Positions 16,053 through 24,608 of a stretch of 40,690 bases of DNA are shown here, one piece after another. The translations under genes and the position numbers were made by a program. Positions within the stretch are counted from its first letter, which is position 1. Each line of letters begins with the position of its first letter. Source of the stretch: a virus; IMG/VR virus record IMGVR_UViG_3300025870_000029, positions 1 to 40,690 of that record. The stretch is one strand, 5' to 3'. The notes below the pieces were generated by a model. The model was not told the origin of the DNA, searched no databases, and worked only from the letters and a program-made list of their open reading frames with translations.

Positions 16053-19000
16053 ATGGCTGAAGTAAAGAATAGTTTTCTAGCGTCTAAAATGAATAAAGAT
16101 TTAGACTCTAGATTAGTTCCAAATAATCAGTACAGAAACGCTTTTAATATAGCTGTTTCAGAATCAGAGGATAGTGACGTAGGCGCACTAGAAAATGTTT
16201 TAGGTAACACGCTTATAGCTACCGCCACATCAGGTTTTAGCCCTACTACTATAGGCTATGGTGTAGATGAAGTAAATGAAAAAATATATTTATTCTTAAC
16301 AAGCTATACTGATACTTCTCCAACTAATTTAACAAATAACCAACAAGGTACTAACAGTGTATCTTTTATAGTTTGTTTAGACGTTAAAAATAACGCTAAT
16401 ACTTTTCAAACTCTTGTTTATGGAAAATTTTTAAATTTTTCAACTACACATCCTATTTATGGTGTTAATATTTTAGAAGGTTTATTGTTTTGGACTGATA
16501 ACAGGAATCAACCTAGAAAAATAAATATAGACAAGGCACTAAACGATAGTTCTTATTATTCTACAGAAGATACTATATCAGTAGCTAAATATGCGCCTTA
16601 TAAATCTATAGATTTAGTCACAGAAGATAACGGTGTTTACACTGGTACAATGAAGGATGTTGTGTCGGCATCTACTATAGACGGAGCTGAAGCGTATGCA
16701 ACAGCGGCTGTTAGTAACGCTAGCTCAATACCAATCAACACTGTATATAGAAGTTTTTCACAAGGAGACGTAATAACATTGCAACCTCCAAATGAAGATA
16801 AAATACCAGCTAACACAACTGTAGCTGGTGGTAGTACAGATACTCAATTAAACACAAGCACTCCTGTAGGCGTAACAACACCTATAGAGGCTAATGACGT
16901 TATTGTTACTTCTCCAAATCCAGATTTTATAAATCACTACGCTGGTGATCCGGTTTTTTTACAAGACAAATTTGTTAAGTTTAGTTATAGATTTAAATTT
17001 GAAGATAATGAATATTCTATAATAGCTCCATTTACGCAAACAGCTTTTATACCACAGCAAGATGGTAGATTTTTAGTTGGCGACGAAGAGGCTTCTTACA
17101 CTAGTGGTGAGGTTGCTTTTATGAAAAACAAAGTAAACTTCATGGAATTAATTATAAATTTTCCAGACTCGGTTACTGGCGCTAATTTAAATTCTGATTT
17201 TAAAATAACAGAAATAGATGTTATTTATCAAGAATCTGATAGTCTTGCTTTGTATGTATTAGATACTATTTCTTTAGAAGACATAGAAACTAATCATTCA
17301 AATGATACATTTTACAATTACAAGTATCAATCAAGAAAACCTATACTAACTTTACCTTCTTCAGAAGCTAATAGAGTTTATGATAAAACGCCGGTTAAGG
17401 CCTTATCGCAAGAGGTTTCAGGTAATAGAATTATATATGGTAATTACGTAGATAAATATACTGCGCCTAGTAAATTAAACTATCAGGTAACAGCTAGTGA
17501 AAAAATAGAAGGTTCTGTAGGAACCGGTATAGATAAAGAATATCCAGAAAGTACACTAAAAAGAAATAGGAATTACCAGGTTGGTGTCGTTCTTATGGAC
17601 AGATATGGAAGGCAATCTGATGTTATACTGTCTAGTGTTGGCAGCAATACAGCTTCTAATGATTTAAATAATTCTTTTGGAGCTTCTACATTTTATTTTC
17701 CTTATAGAGACAACAATACTATTGGCGATGTTTTAAGTGATGTAGGTAATTCTATAAAGCTACAGTTTAACGATCCTATAACAAGCGTGTTTAGTCCTTT
17801 ACAATATGGAAATTCAACGCCAACTGGACAACCAGGTTTATACAGTTCTACAAATCCTTTAGGTTGGTATAGCTATAAGATTGTTGTAAAACAAACAGAG
17901 CAAGAGTATTATAATGTTTATACTCCAGGTATTGTTAAAGGTCAAATTGATAGTGCGTCTGCAGATACTGGGGTTGCATTTACAACTCTAATATCTGACA
18001 GTTTAAATAAAGTACCTAAAGAACTTCTCGATGCTAGTGGTAATCAAAATCAATTTAGAAGTGATACACTTTTATACTGTTTGGTAGATGAAGCCGGAAC
18101 TCATAACCCTGGAACTTATAACATTCAAAGTTTTCCTGGAAATACAAACAACACTGTTACAACATTGTCTACACTAAAAGACATGGGTGTTAGCGCAAAT
18201 AATGAAGCTATTTTTCAAGCTGAAACAAATCCTTTTGTAGCAAAATTAGCAACTCCAAAAACTTTAGGTGTCGAGTATCATAATAATAATTATTTTCAAT
18301 TAACAGTTTTTGAAACAGATCCATTTGTATCTAATATAGATATATATTATGAAACATCTACAACTGGTTTAATATCTGATTTAAACACGCTTATAGCTCA
18401 AGGCGCTGGTGATTCACCAGTCGGGTTTACGTCTTTAGGTTATTTACAACGTGAAAATCAAGACCCAAGCGGTACAGGTACAAATACTGGCGCGGAAGAC
18501 TCTAGGTATGTTACCGCTTCTTTTAAACCTATAGATTCTTCTGCTATTGAAATAGACGCTTCTGAAATAACAAACTTTACGGTTTCAGATGGTGGTGGAA
18601 ATAATAGGACTAGCGAATTTACATTAGAATTAGATCAAACCCAAGGTGATGATCGTTATAGAATTAAAATAAATCCAGTACCACTAAGCCCACCTCATGG
18701 TTTTTATTTTGGACCTAACGCACCAATAATAGAGTCGTATACTTTCAGTATGAAAGTTAGAAATAAAGAAGATGATGCTACGGCAGATGTTAATGGTAAT
18801 GTTATTAATTCTACAACCATTGTAGTAGATAATTTAGTAGATGGCACTGCTAGCAACGGTATTTTTCCAGGCATGGAGGTATTTAACGGTGTTACGTCAA
18901 TAGGTATTATAGATGTTGTTACAGCTGGTGGGCAACCTGGTGATACAACAGCTACGTTTAATTTAATAAACCCAACTACAGTTAGCGATGGTATATCTTT

Positions 19001-19487
19001 AGATATAAAATCTCCATTTGCTAATCTTCAAACCTCAGGCGCTTTAAGTAATATAAATCCTACTATAGAAACTTATGATTTAATAACACCTCAATACTCT
19101 ACAATGCCTATTTTCACAGGTACTGTACTGGGTAAAAATGGTAGTTTTAATACAAGTAAAAATACTTTAAATTTAACTTGGGGATTTACGGATACTCAAG
19201 CTGCAATAACAGCAGATGGTTATACTTTTACAGTTAACAATAATCCGTCAGGTAACAACTTCGCAACGCTTTTAATAACAAGAGGCAATGGAACTTCTGA
19301 TTCTGTTACTATACAAATAGATAGAAGCACAGGTGCTTTAAGCAAGTTTGTTGGAGCTTTTTGGAGTGATTTAACTATAGTTATAAATTTAACAGACGCC
19401 GGCGGGGCAACAGATACAAGATCAATAGATTTATTGGTAGAACCAGGAGAATTTTCAGACGCTTTCTCAACAGCATTCGATATATAA
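16053..19487 (+). CDS. large tail protein (probable tail hub/stabilisation protein)
   Basis: A 1144-residue structural protein beginning AEVKNSFLASKMNKDLDSRL and VPNNQYRNAFNIAVSESEDS, then GALENVLGN. This opening, with repeated short strands and YGVDEVNEKIYLFLTSYTD and GLLFWTDNRNQPRKINID, suggests a beta-propeller-like tail hub, similar in concept to the P22 gp10 stabilisation proteins of podoviruses. The last 100 residues look like an added beta-sandwich (NTLNLTWGFTDTQAA and IVINLTDAGGATDTRSIDLL). It is co-directional with the connector genes and the next two tail genes, so it probably forms part of the tail below the adaptor ring. Confidence 0.75.
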   Translation: MAEVKNSFLASKMNKDLDSRLVPNNQYRNAFNIAVSESEDSDVGALENVLGNTLIATATSGFSPTTIGYGVDEVNEKIYLFLTSYTDTSPTNLTNNQQGTNSVSFIVCLDVKNNANTFQTLVYGKFLNFSTTHPIYGVNILEGLLFWTDNRNQPRKINIDKALNDSSYYSTEDTISVAKYAPYKSIDLVTEDNGVYTGTMKDVVSASTIDGAEAYATAAVSNASSIPINTVYRSFSQGDVITLQPPNEDKIPANTTVAGGSTDTQLNTSTPVGVTTPIEANDVIVTSPNPDFINHYAGDPVFLQDKFVKFSYRFKFEDNEYSIIAPFTQTAFIPQQDGRFLVGDEEASYTSGEVAFMKNKVNFMELIINFPDSVTGANLNSDFKITEIDVIYQESDSLALYVLDTISLEDIETNHSNDTFYNYKYQSRKPILTLPSSEANRVYDKTPVKALSQEVSGNRIIYGNYVDKYTAPSKLNYQVTASEKIEGSVGTGIDKEYPESTLKRNRNYQVGVVLMDRYGRQSDVILSSVGSNTASNDLNNSFGASTFYFPYRDNNTIGDVLSDVGNSIKLQFNDPITSVFSPLQYGNSTPTGQPGLYSSTNPLGWYSYKIVVKQTEQEYYNVYTPGIVKGQIDSASADTGVAFTTLISDSLNKVPKELLDASGNQNQFRSDTLLYCLVDEAGTHNPGTYNIQSFPGNTNNTVTTLSTLKDMGVSANNEAIFQAETNPFVAKLATPKTLGVEYHNNNYFQLTVFETDPFVSNIDIYYETSTTGLISDLNTLIAQGAGDSPVGFTSLGYLQRENQDPSGTGTNTGAEDSRYVTASFKPIDSSAIEIDASEITNFTVSDGGGNNRTSEFTLELDQTQGDDRYRIKINPVPLSPPHGFYFGPNAPIIESYTFSMKVRNKEDDATADVNGNVINSTTIVVDNLVDGTASNGIFPGMEVFNGVTSIGIIDVVTAGGQPGDTTATFNLINPTTVSDGISLDIKSPFANLQTSGALSNINPTIETYDLITPQYSTMPIFTGTVLGKNGSFNTSKNTLNLTWGFTDTQAAITADGYTFTVNNNPSGNNFATLLITRGNGTSDSVTIQIDRSTGALSKFVGAFWSDLTIVINLTDAGGATDTRSIDLLVEPGEFSDAFSTAFDI

Positions 19488-19497
19488 AACAAAAAAA

Positions 19498-20289
19498 ATG
19501 AGTTCAACAACAGATATTAAATTTCAATACGAGCTAGAAGATTTATTAGCAGACAATGCTACCAAGGCTATTAGTGCTCAAGACGTAAGAACAATAGTGA
19601 CTAGCAATTACCAGCCTGTTTTAATTTTTGCAGGAAGAATATATGCAGACAACGCAACATCTCTTGGTTTTGATTTTATGCGGACACAATATTATAATTC
19701 AGATTATTTTGGGCAAGATTCTATAATGTCTCCTAATGGTAATAGTCCTTGGGTTATTAACAGTGCAGGTTTTGGTATACCTGATGGTCAGTATACAAAC
19801 GTTGCTTTAGACCAAAACGCTTGGAATGGTCAAAATATGACTTCTATTGGTGGTAATTCTACCAACGCTACTTTTGACGTGACTGTATCTGGTGGCGCAG
19901 TAACCGGTGTTACTTTAAAACAACCTGGAGTTGGTTGGATTGCAAAAACTACAACTACATCCGGGCAAACTGGTCAACTTGACATTAATGGTAACATCTC
20001 GGCTTCTTTAAAATTTAACGGTGCTTTAAAAGGATATTACGAATTTGGCGGGAGAAATGGCTATGATATGTCTGTTAGCACTGTTAATGGAAATCATACT
20101 ATATTAAACACTATGCTCTCTGCTACTTGTAACAATGGTGTTAGCAACGATGGTGTTGATATTACTTTAGCTGCTTTTCCAGGAAGCGGCGCCTGGCCCA
20201 ATCCTCTTTTTACACCTGCTAATAATAAACTAGCTGTAGATCATCATGATAATGGTTGCTACATTCAAATATGGCGTGTTGCACAATAA
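19498..20289 (+). CDS. tail fibre-like or appendage protein
   Basis: A 263-residue protein with a helical N-terminus, FQYELEDLLADNATKAISAQ followed by DVRTIVTSNYQP, a pattern typical of short adaptor segments that anchor tail fibres. The rest is Gly/Asn/Thr-rich beta structure (GNSTNATFDVTVSGGAVTGV and DINGNISASLKFNGALKGYY) and ends NGCYIQIWRVAQ. Composition and position next to large tail genes suggest an appendage or receptor-contact protein, but no enzymatic or receptor motif is visible. It may define host range. Confidence 0.6.
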   Translation: MSSTTDIKFQYELEDLLADNATKAISAQDVRTIVTSNYQPVLIFAGRIYADNATSLGFDFMRTQYYNSDYFGQDSIMSPNGNSPWVINSAGFGIPDGQYTNVALDQNAWNGQNMTSIGGNSTNATFDVTVSGGAVTGVTLKQPGVGWIAKTTTTSGQTGQLDINGNISASLKFNGALKGYYEFGGRNGYDMSVSTVNGNHTILNTMLSATCNNGVSNDGVDITLAAFPGSGAWPNPLFTPANNKLAVDHHDNGCYIQIWRVAQ

Positions 20290-20324
20290 GGTTAAAATAT
20301 AAATAAATAGGTGAATATATATAT

Positions 20325-21749
20325 ATGTCTGCTACAATAGAAGTTAAATATTTTAATTCCTTCTTACTAAGAAAGACTGTTGAAGGCACAACAGATGTAC
20401 CAGCATACAAGCCGTCAACATCAACACCGTCTAGAAACTGGATAATAGAAGAGTCTAGAATTAAAGGTAGATTTAACGGTGTGTCTGTAGGTTTTGGACC
20501 AAGAGCTTATCTTGTTTCTGAAAACAATACAGGTTCTATAAGATTTAATTCTCTTATTTATTCTGGTATATTTAACTCTAGAACAGGTGTAAATGATACA
20601 AATGTTTTTCCAGCAGGTGAAGATATTAGTAGGAGTTTAGATCCACAGAACGGGTCTATACAAAAGTTGTATGCTGAAAATACTAACCTAACTATATTTC
20701 AAGAAGATAAAGTTAGTAGAGCTTTAATAGACAAAGACGCGATTTATTCTGCTGAAGGTTCTGCTATCACAACCTCAGGGGCTATGGTTATAGGCCAAAT
20801 AATACCTTACGCTGGTAAGTATGGTATAAGTCAAGATCCTGGTAGCTTTGCTGTTTATGGTTATAGAAAATATTTTACTGATAGAAAAAGAAATGCTGTG
20901 TTAAGATTGTCACAAGATGGCATTACTGAGATATCTTCTTACGGTATGCGTGATTTTTTTAGAGATGAGCTTAATAATTTAGATGGTGGCAGTGGTCAGA
21001 TAGGAACTATAAAAGGTGGCTGGGATATACACGCTAAAAGTTATGTAACTTCCTTTCAACCTTGGGAATTAAACCCAACTACCGATAGTAATTATAAAAC
21101 TTTGGCATATGACGAAAGACCCCAAGGTTGGATTAGTTTTTATAACTATAAGCCTAGCCAAATATTTAGTTTAAAAAATAATTTTTATACTACTAATGGT
21201 AACAAAATATACCAACATTATATTGGTAGTTATAATAATTTTTATGGAATATCACAACCAGCTACAGTAACTTTAATATTTAACCCTAAAGTTTCAATGT
21301 CAAAAAACTTTAGCACTATTAATTACGAAGGTACTAACGGTTGGAAAGTAGAAAGTATTGTTTCTGACGCTACTGAATTTGATACGGTTTCAGGTAATCC
21401 TACAGCTTTTGCAGATTCAGCTATACCTATAGCTAGTTATGAAGAAGGTCAATACGTAATAAACGGTTCTACTATAGTTACTCCTTTAGATTCTTCTTGG
21501 GATTCTTTAACAATATCAGGTGGTTACTTTATACAGCGATACGGTTTTAATAGAAAAGAAAACAAGTACATGTCTGCTATAAAAAACAATAGCCAGCCGC
21601 AACCACAAGAAGTTTTATACGGTGAAAGTGTTTCTGGTATTAAAGGTTATTTAGTTACGGTAAAATTATCTACTGATTCAACCACAGATCCTAACGGTAA
21701 AAAAGAATTATTTGCTGTTTCTTCTAATTACGTAGAATCAAGTTATTAA
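20325..21749 (+). CDS. tail structural protein (hub/stabilisation family)
   Basis: A 474-residue beta-rich protein. Notable stretches are ENTNLTIFQEDKVSRALIDK, GKYGISQDPGSFAVYGYRKY and RKRNAVLRLSQDGITEISSY, then DFFRDELNN. These motifs resemble the second half of very large tail hub or stabilisation proteins in Bacteroidetes podoviruses, so this gene may encode a part that is fused in relatives. It is preceded by a 35-base A/T-rich spacer without visible signals. The C-terminus (PQEVLYGESVSGIKGYLVTV) is a strand-rich end. Confidence 0.7.
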   Translation: MSATIEVKYFNSFLLRKTVEGTTDVPAYKPSTSTPSRNWIIEESRIKGRFNGVSVGFGPRAYLVSENNTGSIRFNSLIYSGIFNSRTGVNDTNVFPAGEDISRSLDPQNGSIQKLYAENTNLTIFQEDKVSRALIDKDAIYSAEGSAITTSGAMVIGQIIPYAGKYGISQDPGSFAVYGYRKYFTDRKRNAVLRLSQDGITEISSYGMRDFFRDELNNLDGGSGQIGTIKGGWDIHAKSYVTSFQPWELNPTTDSNYKTLAYDERPQGWISFYNYKPSQIFSLKNNFYTTNGNKIYQHYIGSYNNFYGISQPATVTLIFNPKVSMSKNFSTINYEGTNGWKVESIVSDATEFDTVSGNPTAFADSAIPIASYEEGQYVINGSTIVTPLDSSWDSLTISGGYFIQRYGFNRKENKYMSAIKNNSQPQPQEVLYGESVSGIKGYLVTVKLSTDSTTDPNGKKELFAVSSNYVESSY

Positions 21750-21754
21750 ATAAA

Positions 21755-22192
21755 ATGAAATTAAAAAATATAAATTTATCTGTAGACGAAATACAAGATA
21801 TAATTGTTAATAGTGATATTGGTGTTGGTGATGGTAAAAGCATTGCTAATATACCAGAGATACCTATTAAACATTTGTTTGCAGATCAAATATATATTAG
21901 ACAAATGGAAATGAAGCAAGGACAAATAGTTGTTGGAGCTATCCATAACCATTTGCATGCTTGGTTTTTAATGAAAGGAAGGGTTTTAATAAATAACAAT
22001 GGCGAAAAAATAGAGCATATAGCTCCTTGCTATACATTATCGCAACCTGGTTCAAAAAGATTTATATATGCTTTAGAAGATTCTATATTTGTAAATGTAC
22101 ATAAGAATCCTTCAAACACTAAAGATATAGAAAAATTAGAAAAAGAAATAGTATCTTTTGATATAGAAAAATTTAAAGAAAAAACTAAATAA
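21755..22192 (+). CDS. cupin-fold phage protein
   Basis: A 145-residue protein with the strand pattern of a single cupin barrel: HLFADQIYIRQMEMKQGQIV, VGAIHNHLHAWFLMKGRVLI, APCYTLSQPGSKRFIYA and EDSIFVNVHKNP. The HNHLH cluster fits the first cupin motif, but the usual glutamate four residues later is missing, so metal binding may be altered. Similar cupin-like proteins are common next to tail genes in phages of many hosts; their role is unknown and may be structural or sugar-binding. The gene sits between the tail proteins and the internal virion proteins. Confidence 0.72.
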   Translation: MKLKNINLSVDEIQDIIVNSDIGVGDGKSIANIPEIPIKHLFADQIYIRQMEMKQGQIVVGAIHNHLHAWFLMKGRVLINNNGEKIEHIAPCYTLSQPGSKRFIYALEDSIFVNVHKNPSNTKDIEKLEKEIVSFDIEKFKEKTK

Positions 22193-22194
22193 TT

Positions 22195-22911
22195 ATGAGT
22201 TTTATAGCAGCAGGTGTTGGTGCCGCGGTAAGTATAGGTGGAGCTGTATTTGGCGCGAGTAATGCAAAAAAAGCAGAGAGAAGAGCCGCTAAAGAAAAAA
22301 AAGCTTTACAAGCAGAATTTAAAGCGGCTGAAGAGTCTAGACAAGATGTGATAAATCCTTATGCTGATGTAACTAGTTTAGCTGATATGATTGTAGATAA
22401 CACTGGTTTGTTATCTAATGCTTACGCTAATGTGGGTGTTGCTACGCAAGCTGCTGAATTCCAAGCAGAAGAAGCTGATATAGCTTTAGCAAACACGTTA
22501 GATACTTTGGCTGCTACCGGTGCTAGCGCTGGCGGAGCTACTGCTTTAGCGCAAGCCGCTTTACAAAGTAAACGAGGAGTTTCTGCAAGCATAGAACAAC
22601 AAGAGGCACAAAATCAACAACTTGCAGCGCAAGGTGAACAGTTTTTACAACAACAAAAACTATCAGAAGCTCAGCGAGTTCAAAGCTCTTTAATGGGCGA
22701 AGCTGCTAGAATGCAAGAGACAGATGTATTAGGTAAAGAATTTGTTTATGGCGAGACAGAACGTAGAGAAACAGAAAATCTAAATAGATTACAAACTCAA
22801 ATAACTGGTCAACAACAAGCTGAAATGCAGGCTAGATCTGATGGCGTGGCTGCTATAGGTGCAGGTATAAGTGCTGTTGGTAATATAGCATCTTCTGCGG
22901 TGGGAAAATAG
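22195..22911 (+). CDS. internal virion protein (T7 gp14-like in position and composition)
   Basis: A 238-residue Ala/Gln-rich helical protein. The N-terminus is a hydrophobic Gly/Ala segment (FIAAGVGAAVSIGGAVFGAS) followed by a charged coiled coil, NINPYAD-like DVINPYADVTSLADMIVDN, and Gln-rich helices. A second hydrophobic segment is at the C-terminus (GVAAIGAGISAVGNIASSAV). This layout fits small ejection proteins that insert into the cell envelope during DNA entry. The last sense codons GGA AAA lie in a slippery heptamer immediately before the TAG, and a 31-codon extension is open in the -1 frame (see 22902-23003). Confidence 0.75.
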   Translation: MSFIAAGVGAAVSIGGAVFGASNAKKAERRAAKEKKALQAEFKAAEESRQDVINPYADVTSLADMIVDNTGLLSNAYANVGVATQAAEFQAEEADIALANTLDTLAATGASAGGATALAQAALQSKRGVSASIEQQEAQNQQLAAQGEQFLQQQKLSEAQRVQSSLMGEAARMQETDVLGKEFVYGETERRETENLNRLQTQITGQQQAEMQARSDGVAAIGAGISAVGNIASSAVGK

Positions 22912-23003
22912 AGGTAGGAAAAAATTCTGTAAAACCTACACCCACATATACAAGTTCACAATTAACGGAAGAATTTAAAGTTACAAATCCGTTGTTTAAA
23001 TAA
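22902..23003 (+). other. candidate -1 frameshift site and C-terminal extension
   Basis: G GGA AAA at 22902-22908 is an X-XXY-YYZ heptamer in the zero frame of the upstream gene, with TAG following at once. In the -1 frame codons run ATA GAG GTA to a TAA at 23001-23003, giving about 31 extra residues (starting IEVGKNSVKPTPTYTSSQ and ending NPLFK). No ATG lies in that frame between the upstream stop at 22881 and the TAA. A 5-bp stem GTAGG/CCTAC (22914-22918 with 22935-22939) starts five bases after the heptamer. Alternatives are a sequencing indel or a decayed gene end. Confidence 0.5.
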
Positions 23004-23012
23004 AAAAAATAA

Positions 23013-24599
23013 ATGGCACTACCAAAATTTTCAAGAAATTATACCCGCTCTGGAGCTTATGAAAATCCTGTGACTCCTGTAGATACTAAGACTGGTGCTA
23101 TCATAGCTCAGACAATATCTAATGTAGGTAACATTACTGCCAATTTTATAGAAAGACAGAACCAGGCTGTCAGCGCAGAGAACGCAGCTATAAAAAAAAT
23201 GTTGAATGGTATAAACAAAAACGCAACTACTAAAAGAGAACAGTATTCTAAATCATTAGGCGAGCATGGCTTAGCTCAAAATGAAGAGTTCGCTAGAGTA
23301 GGTACTGAAATGATAGATTATTTAGAAGAGCAAGAAACTTTACTTGCTATGTATAAAAGAAATAATGATTCAGAAAATGCTAAGATATCTGAAAACAATA
23401 TATTTAAAACTAATTTAGCTTATGGTAAGTTGACGCAAGTCATTAAAGAAACTCCAGACGCCATTAAAACCTACGGTGAAGATTCTTTAGCATCGAACAA
23501 CGGGAAACCAGGTGGTATAGCACTTTCTGGTGCTGGAAAGCAGAATAACCAATACTGGTTTGGTATGTCTGCTTATGGAGGTTCTTCAGCTGATAGCTCT
23601 TCAAGCTTGATATGGGACAAAGACAGCGATGAAAAAGGTTTGTCTATGGTTCTTAACAGTAAAGAAATACAACAAAATAAAAATTTATTTACAGAAGATG
23701 AAGAGTTTGGAGGTATAGTTGTAGATCCTTTAAATTTTTTACAGTCCGATCCAGGCAGAATACCAGATATTAAAACAACAAGCGTTGAAATACTCGGTGC
23801 TAAGACTGATGACAATCCAAACGGGGTAAACTTAGTTGGTAAAAATGGACAAGTTAATGATCTTAATTTTTATGATACCTCAAGTCCAGAAAAAATAACA
23901 AGAAAAGCAGGTAAGGTTTATGTTCAGTATAATTATAACGAAACAGCTCTTGTCGATAGATATAAAAAATCTGTAGAAGATAATTTAGTAAAGCCATTTA
24001 CTACAAGTCCAGATGTAAGTAGAATAAACGCTATAAGTAACAACGTGTTTAATTATGAAATGATTCCAGATGCTGATGCTGCTAACGAAAACGGTAGTCC
24101 ATTTAGCGTAAATGATCAAACTAAATTTCAAGATAGCACGCTTTCTTACGTACGTGGATTAGTTCCTCCGCCAAAAGAATTTGTATTTGACGAAGCTGAA
24201 TACGATGGTATTGTAGAGCAAACAGCTACAGAAAAGAAAGCTACTGAAAAACAAACGCAAGATAAAGCTGCTATAGAAAATATAGAAGAATTAGACATTA
24301 GCTCTGCATTTGCTGAAGGACCTTCGCAAGAACCAGGTAGAGGTGTTTTAAATTTAAATGTTTTAGAAAAGTTAGTATCTAGACCTCCATACAATGTCAA
24401 TGTATCTAAAGTTGAAACTGTTGGTGGAGAAGGTACTAGAAAACTAACTAAATCTGTAGAAGGAACTGATAGATCTGTAACTATATTTGATAGTGCTACA
24501 GACGGCGAAGTTAAAGCCGCTTTAAAATTTTTAGAAACAGGTACTAGCTTTAAACCTACTGCAAATGTAGAAATAATTAACGTACCTAATTTACCATAA
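23013..24599 (+). CDS. internal virion/ejection protein
   Basis: A 528-residue protein between the gp14-like gene and the giant gene, the place of gp15-like core proteins in T7-like phages. Residues 1-110 include ALPKFSRNYTRSGAYENPVT and a helical stretch NVGNITANFIERQNQAVSAE. The middle is polar (YWFGMSAYGGSSADSSSSLI), and the end has a Lys/Glu-rich helix and a beta tail (VSKVETVGGEGTRKLTKSVE). No enzymatic motif is visible. It follows a 9-base A-rich leader and probably joins its neighbours in the ejected internal core; this comes from synteny. Confidence 0.65.
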   Translation: MALPKFSRNYTRSGAYENPVTPVDTKTGAIIAQTISNVGNITANFIERQNQAVSAENAAIKKMLNGINKNATTKREQYSKSLGEHGLAQNEEFARVGTEMIDYLEEQETLLAMYKRNNDSENAKISENNIFKTNLAYGKLTQVIKETPDAIKTYGEDSLASNNGKPGGIALSGAGKQNNQYWFGMSAYGGSSADSSSSLIWDKDSDEKGLSMVLNSKEIQQNKNLFTEDEEFGGIVVDPLNFLQSDPGRIPDIKTTSVEILGAKTDDNPNGVNLVGKNGQVNDLNFYDTSSPEKITRKAGKVYVQYNYNETALVDRYKKSVEDNLVKPFTTSPDVSRINAISNNVFNYEMIPDADAANENGSPFSVNDQTKFQDSTLSYVRGLVPPPKEFVFDEAEYDGIVEQTATEKKATEKQTQDKAAIENIEELDISSAFAEGPSQEPGRGVLNLNVLEKLVSRPPYNVNVSKVETVGGEGTRKLTKSVEGTDRSVTIFDSATDGEVKAALKFLETGTSFKPTANVEIINVPNLP

Positions 24600-24608
24600 A
24601 ATTAAATT

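Noticed and set aside
20290-20324. Possible promoter in the A/T-rich spacer before the 474-residue tail gene
   Set aside because: The alternating TA bases give weak matches to almost any -10 element; no -33 TTTG element of the Bacteroidetes type at the right distance was convincing.
22884-23003. An independent small gene after the gp14-like gene
   Set aside because: The frame has no ATG, GTG or TTG start before most of its length; a frameshift extension explains it better.
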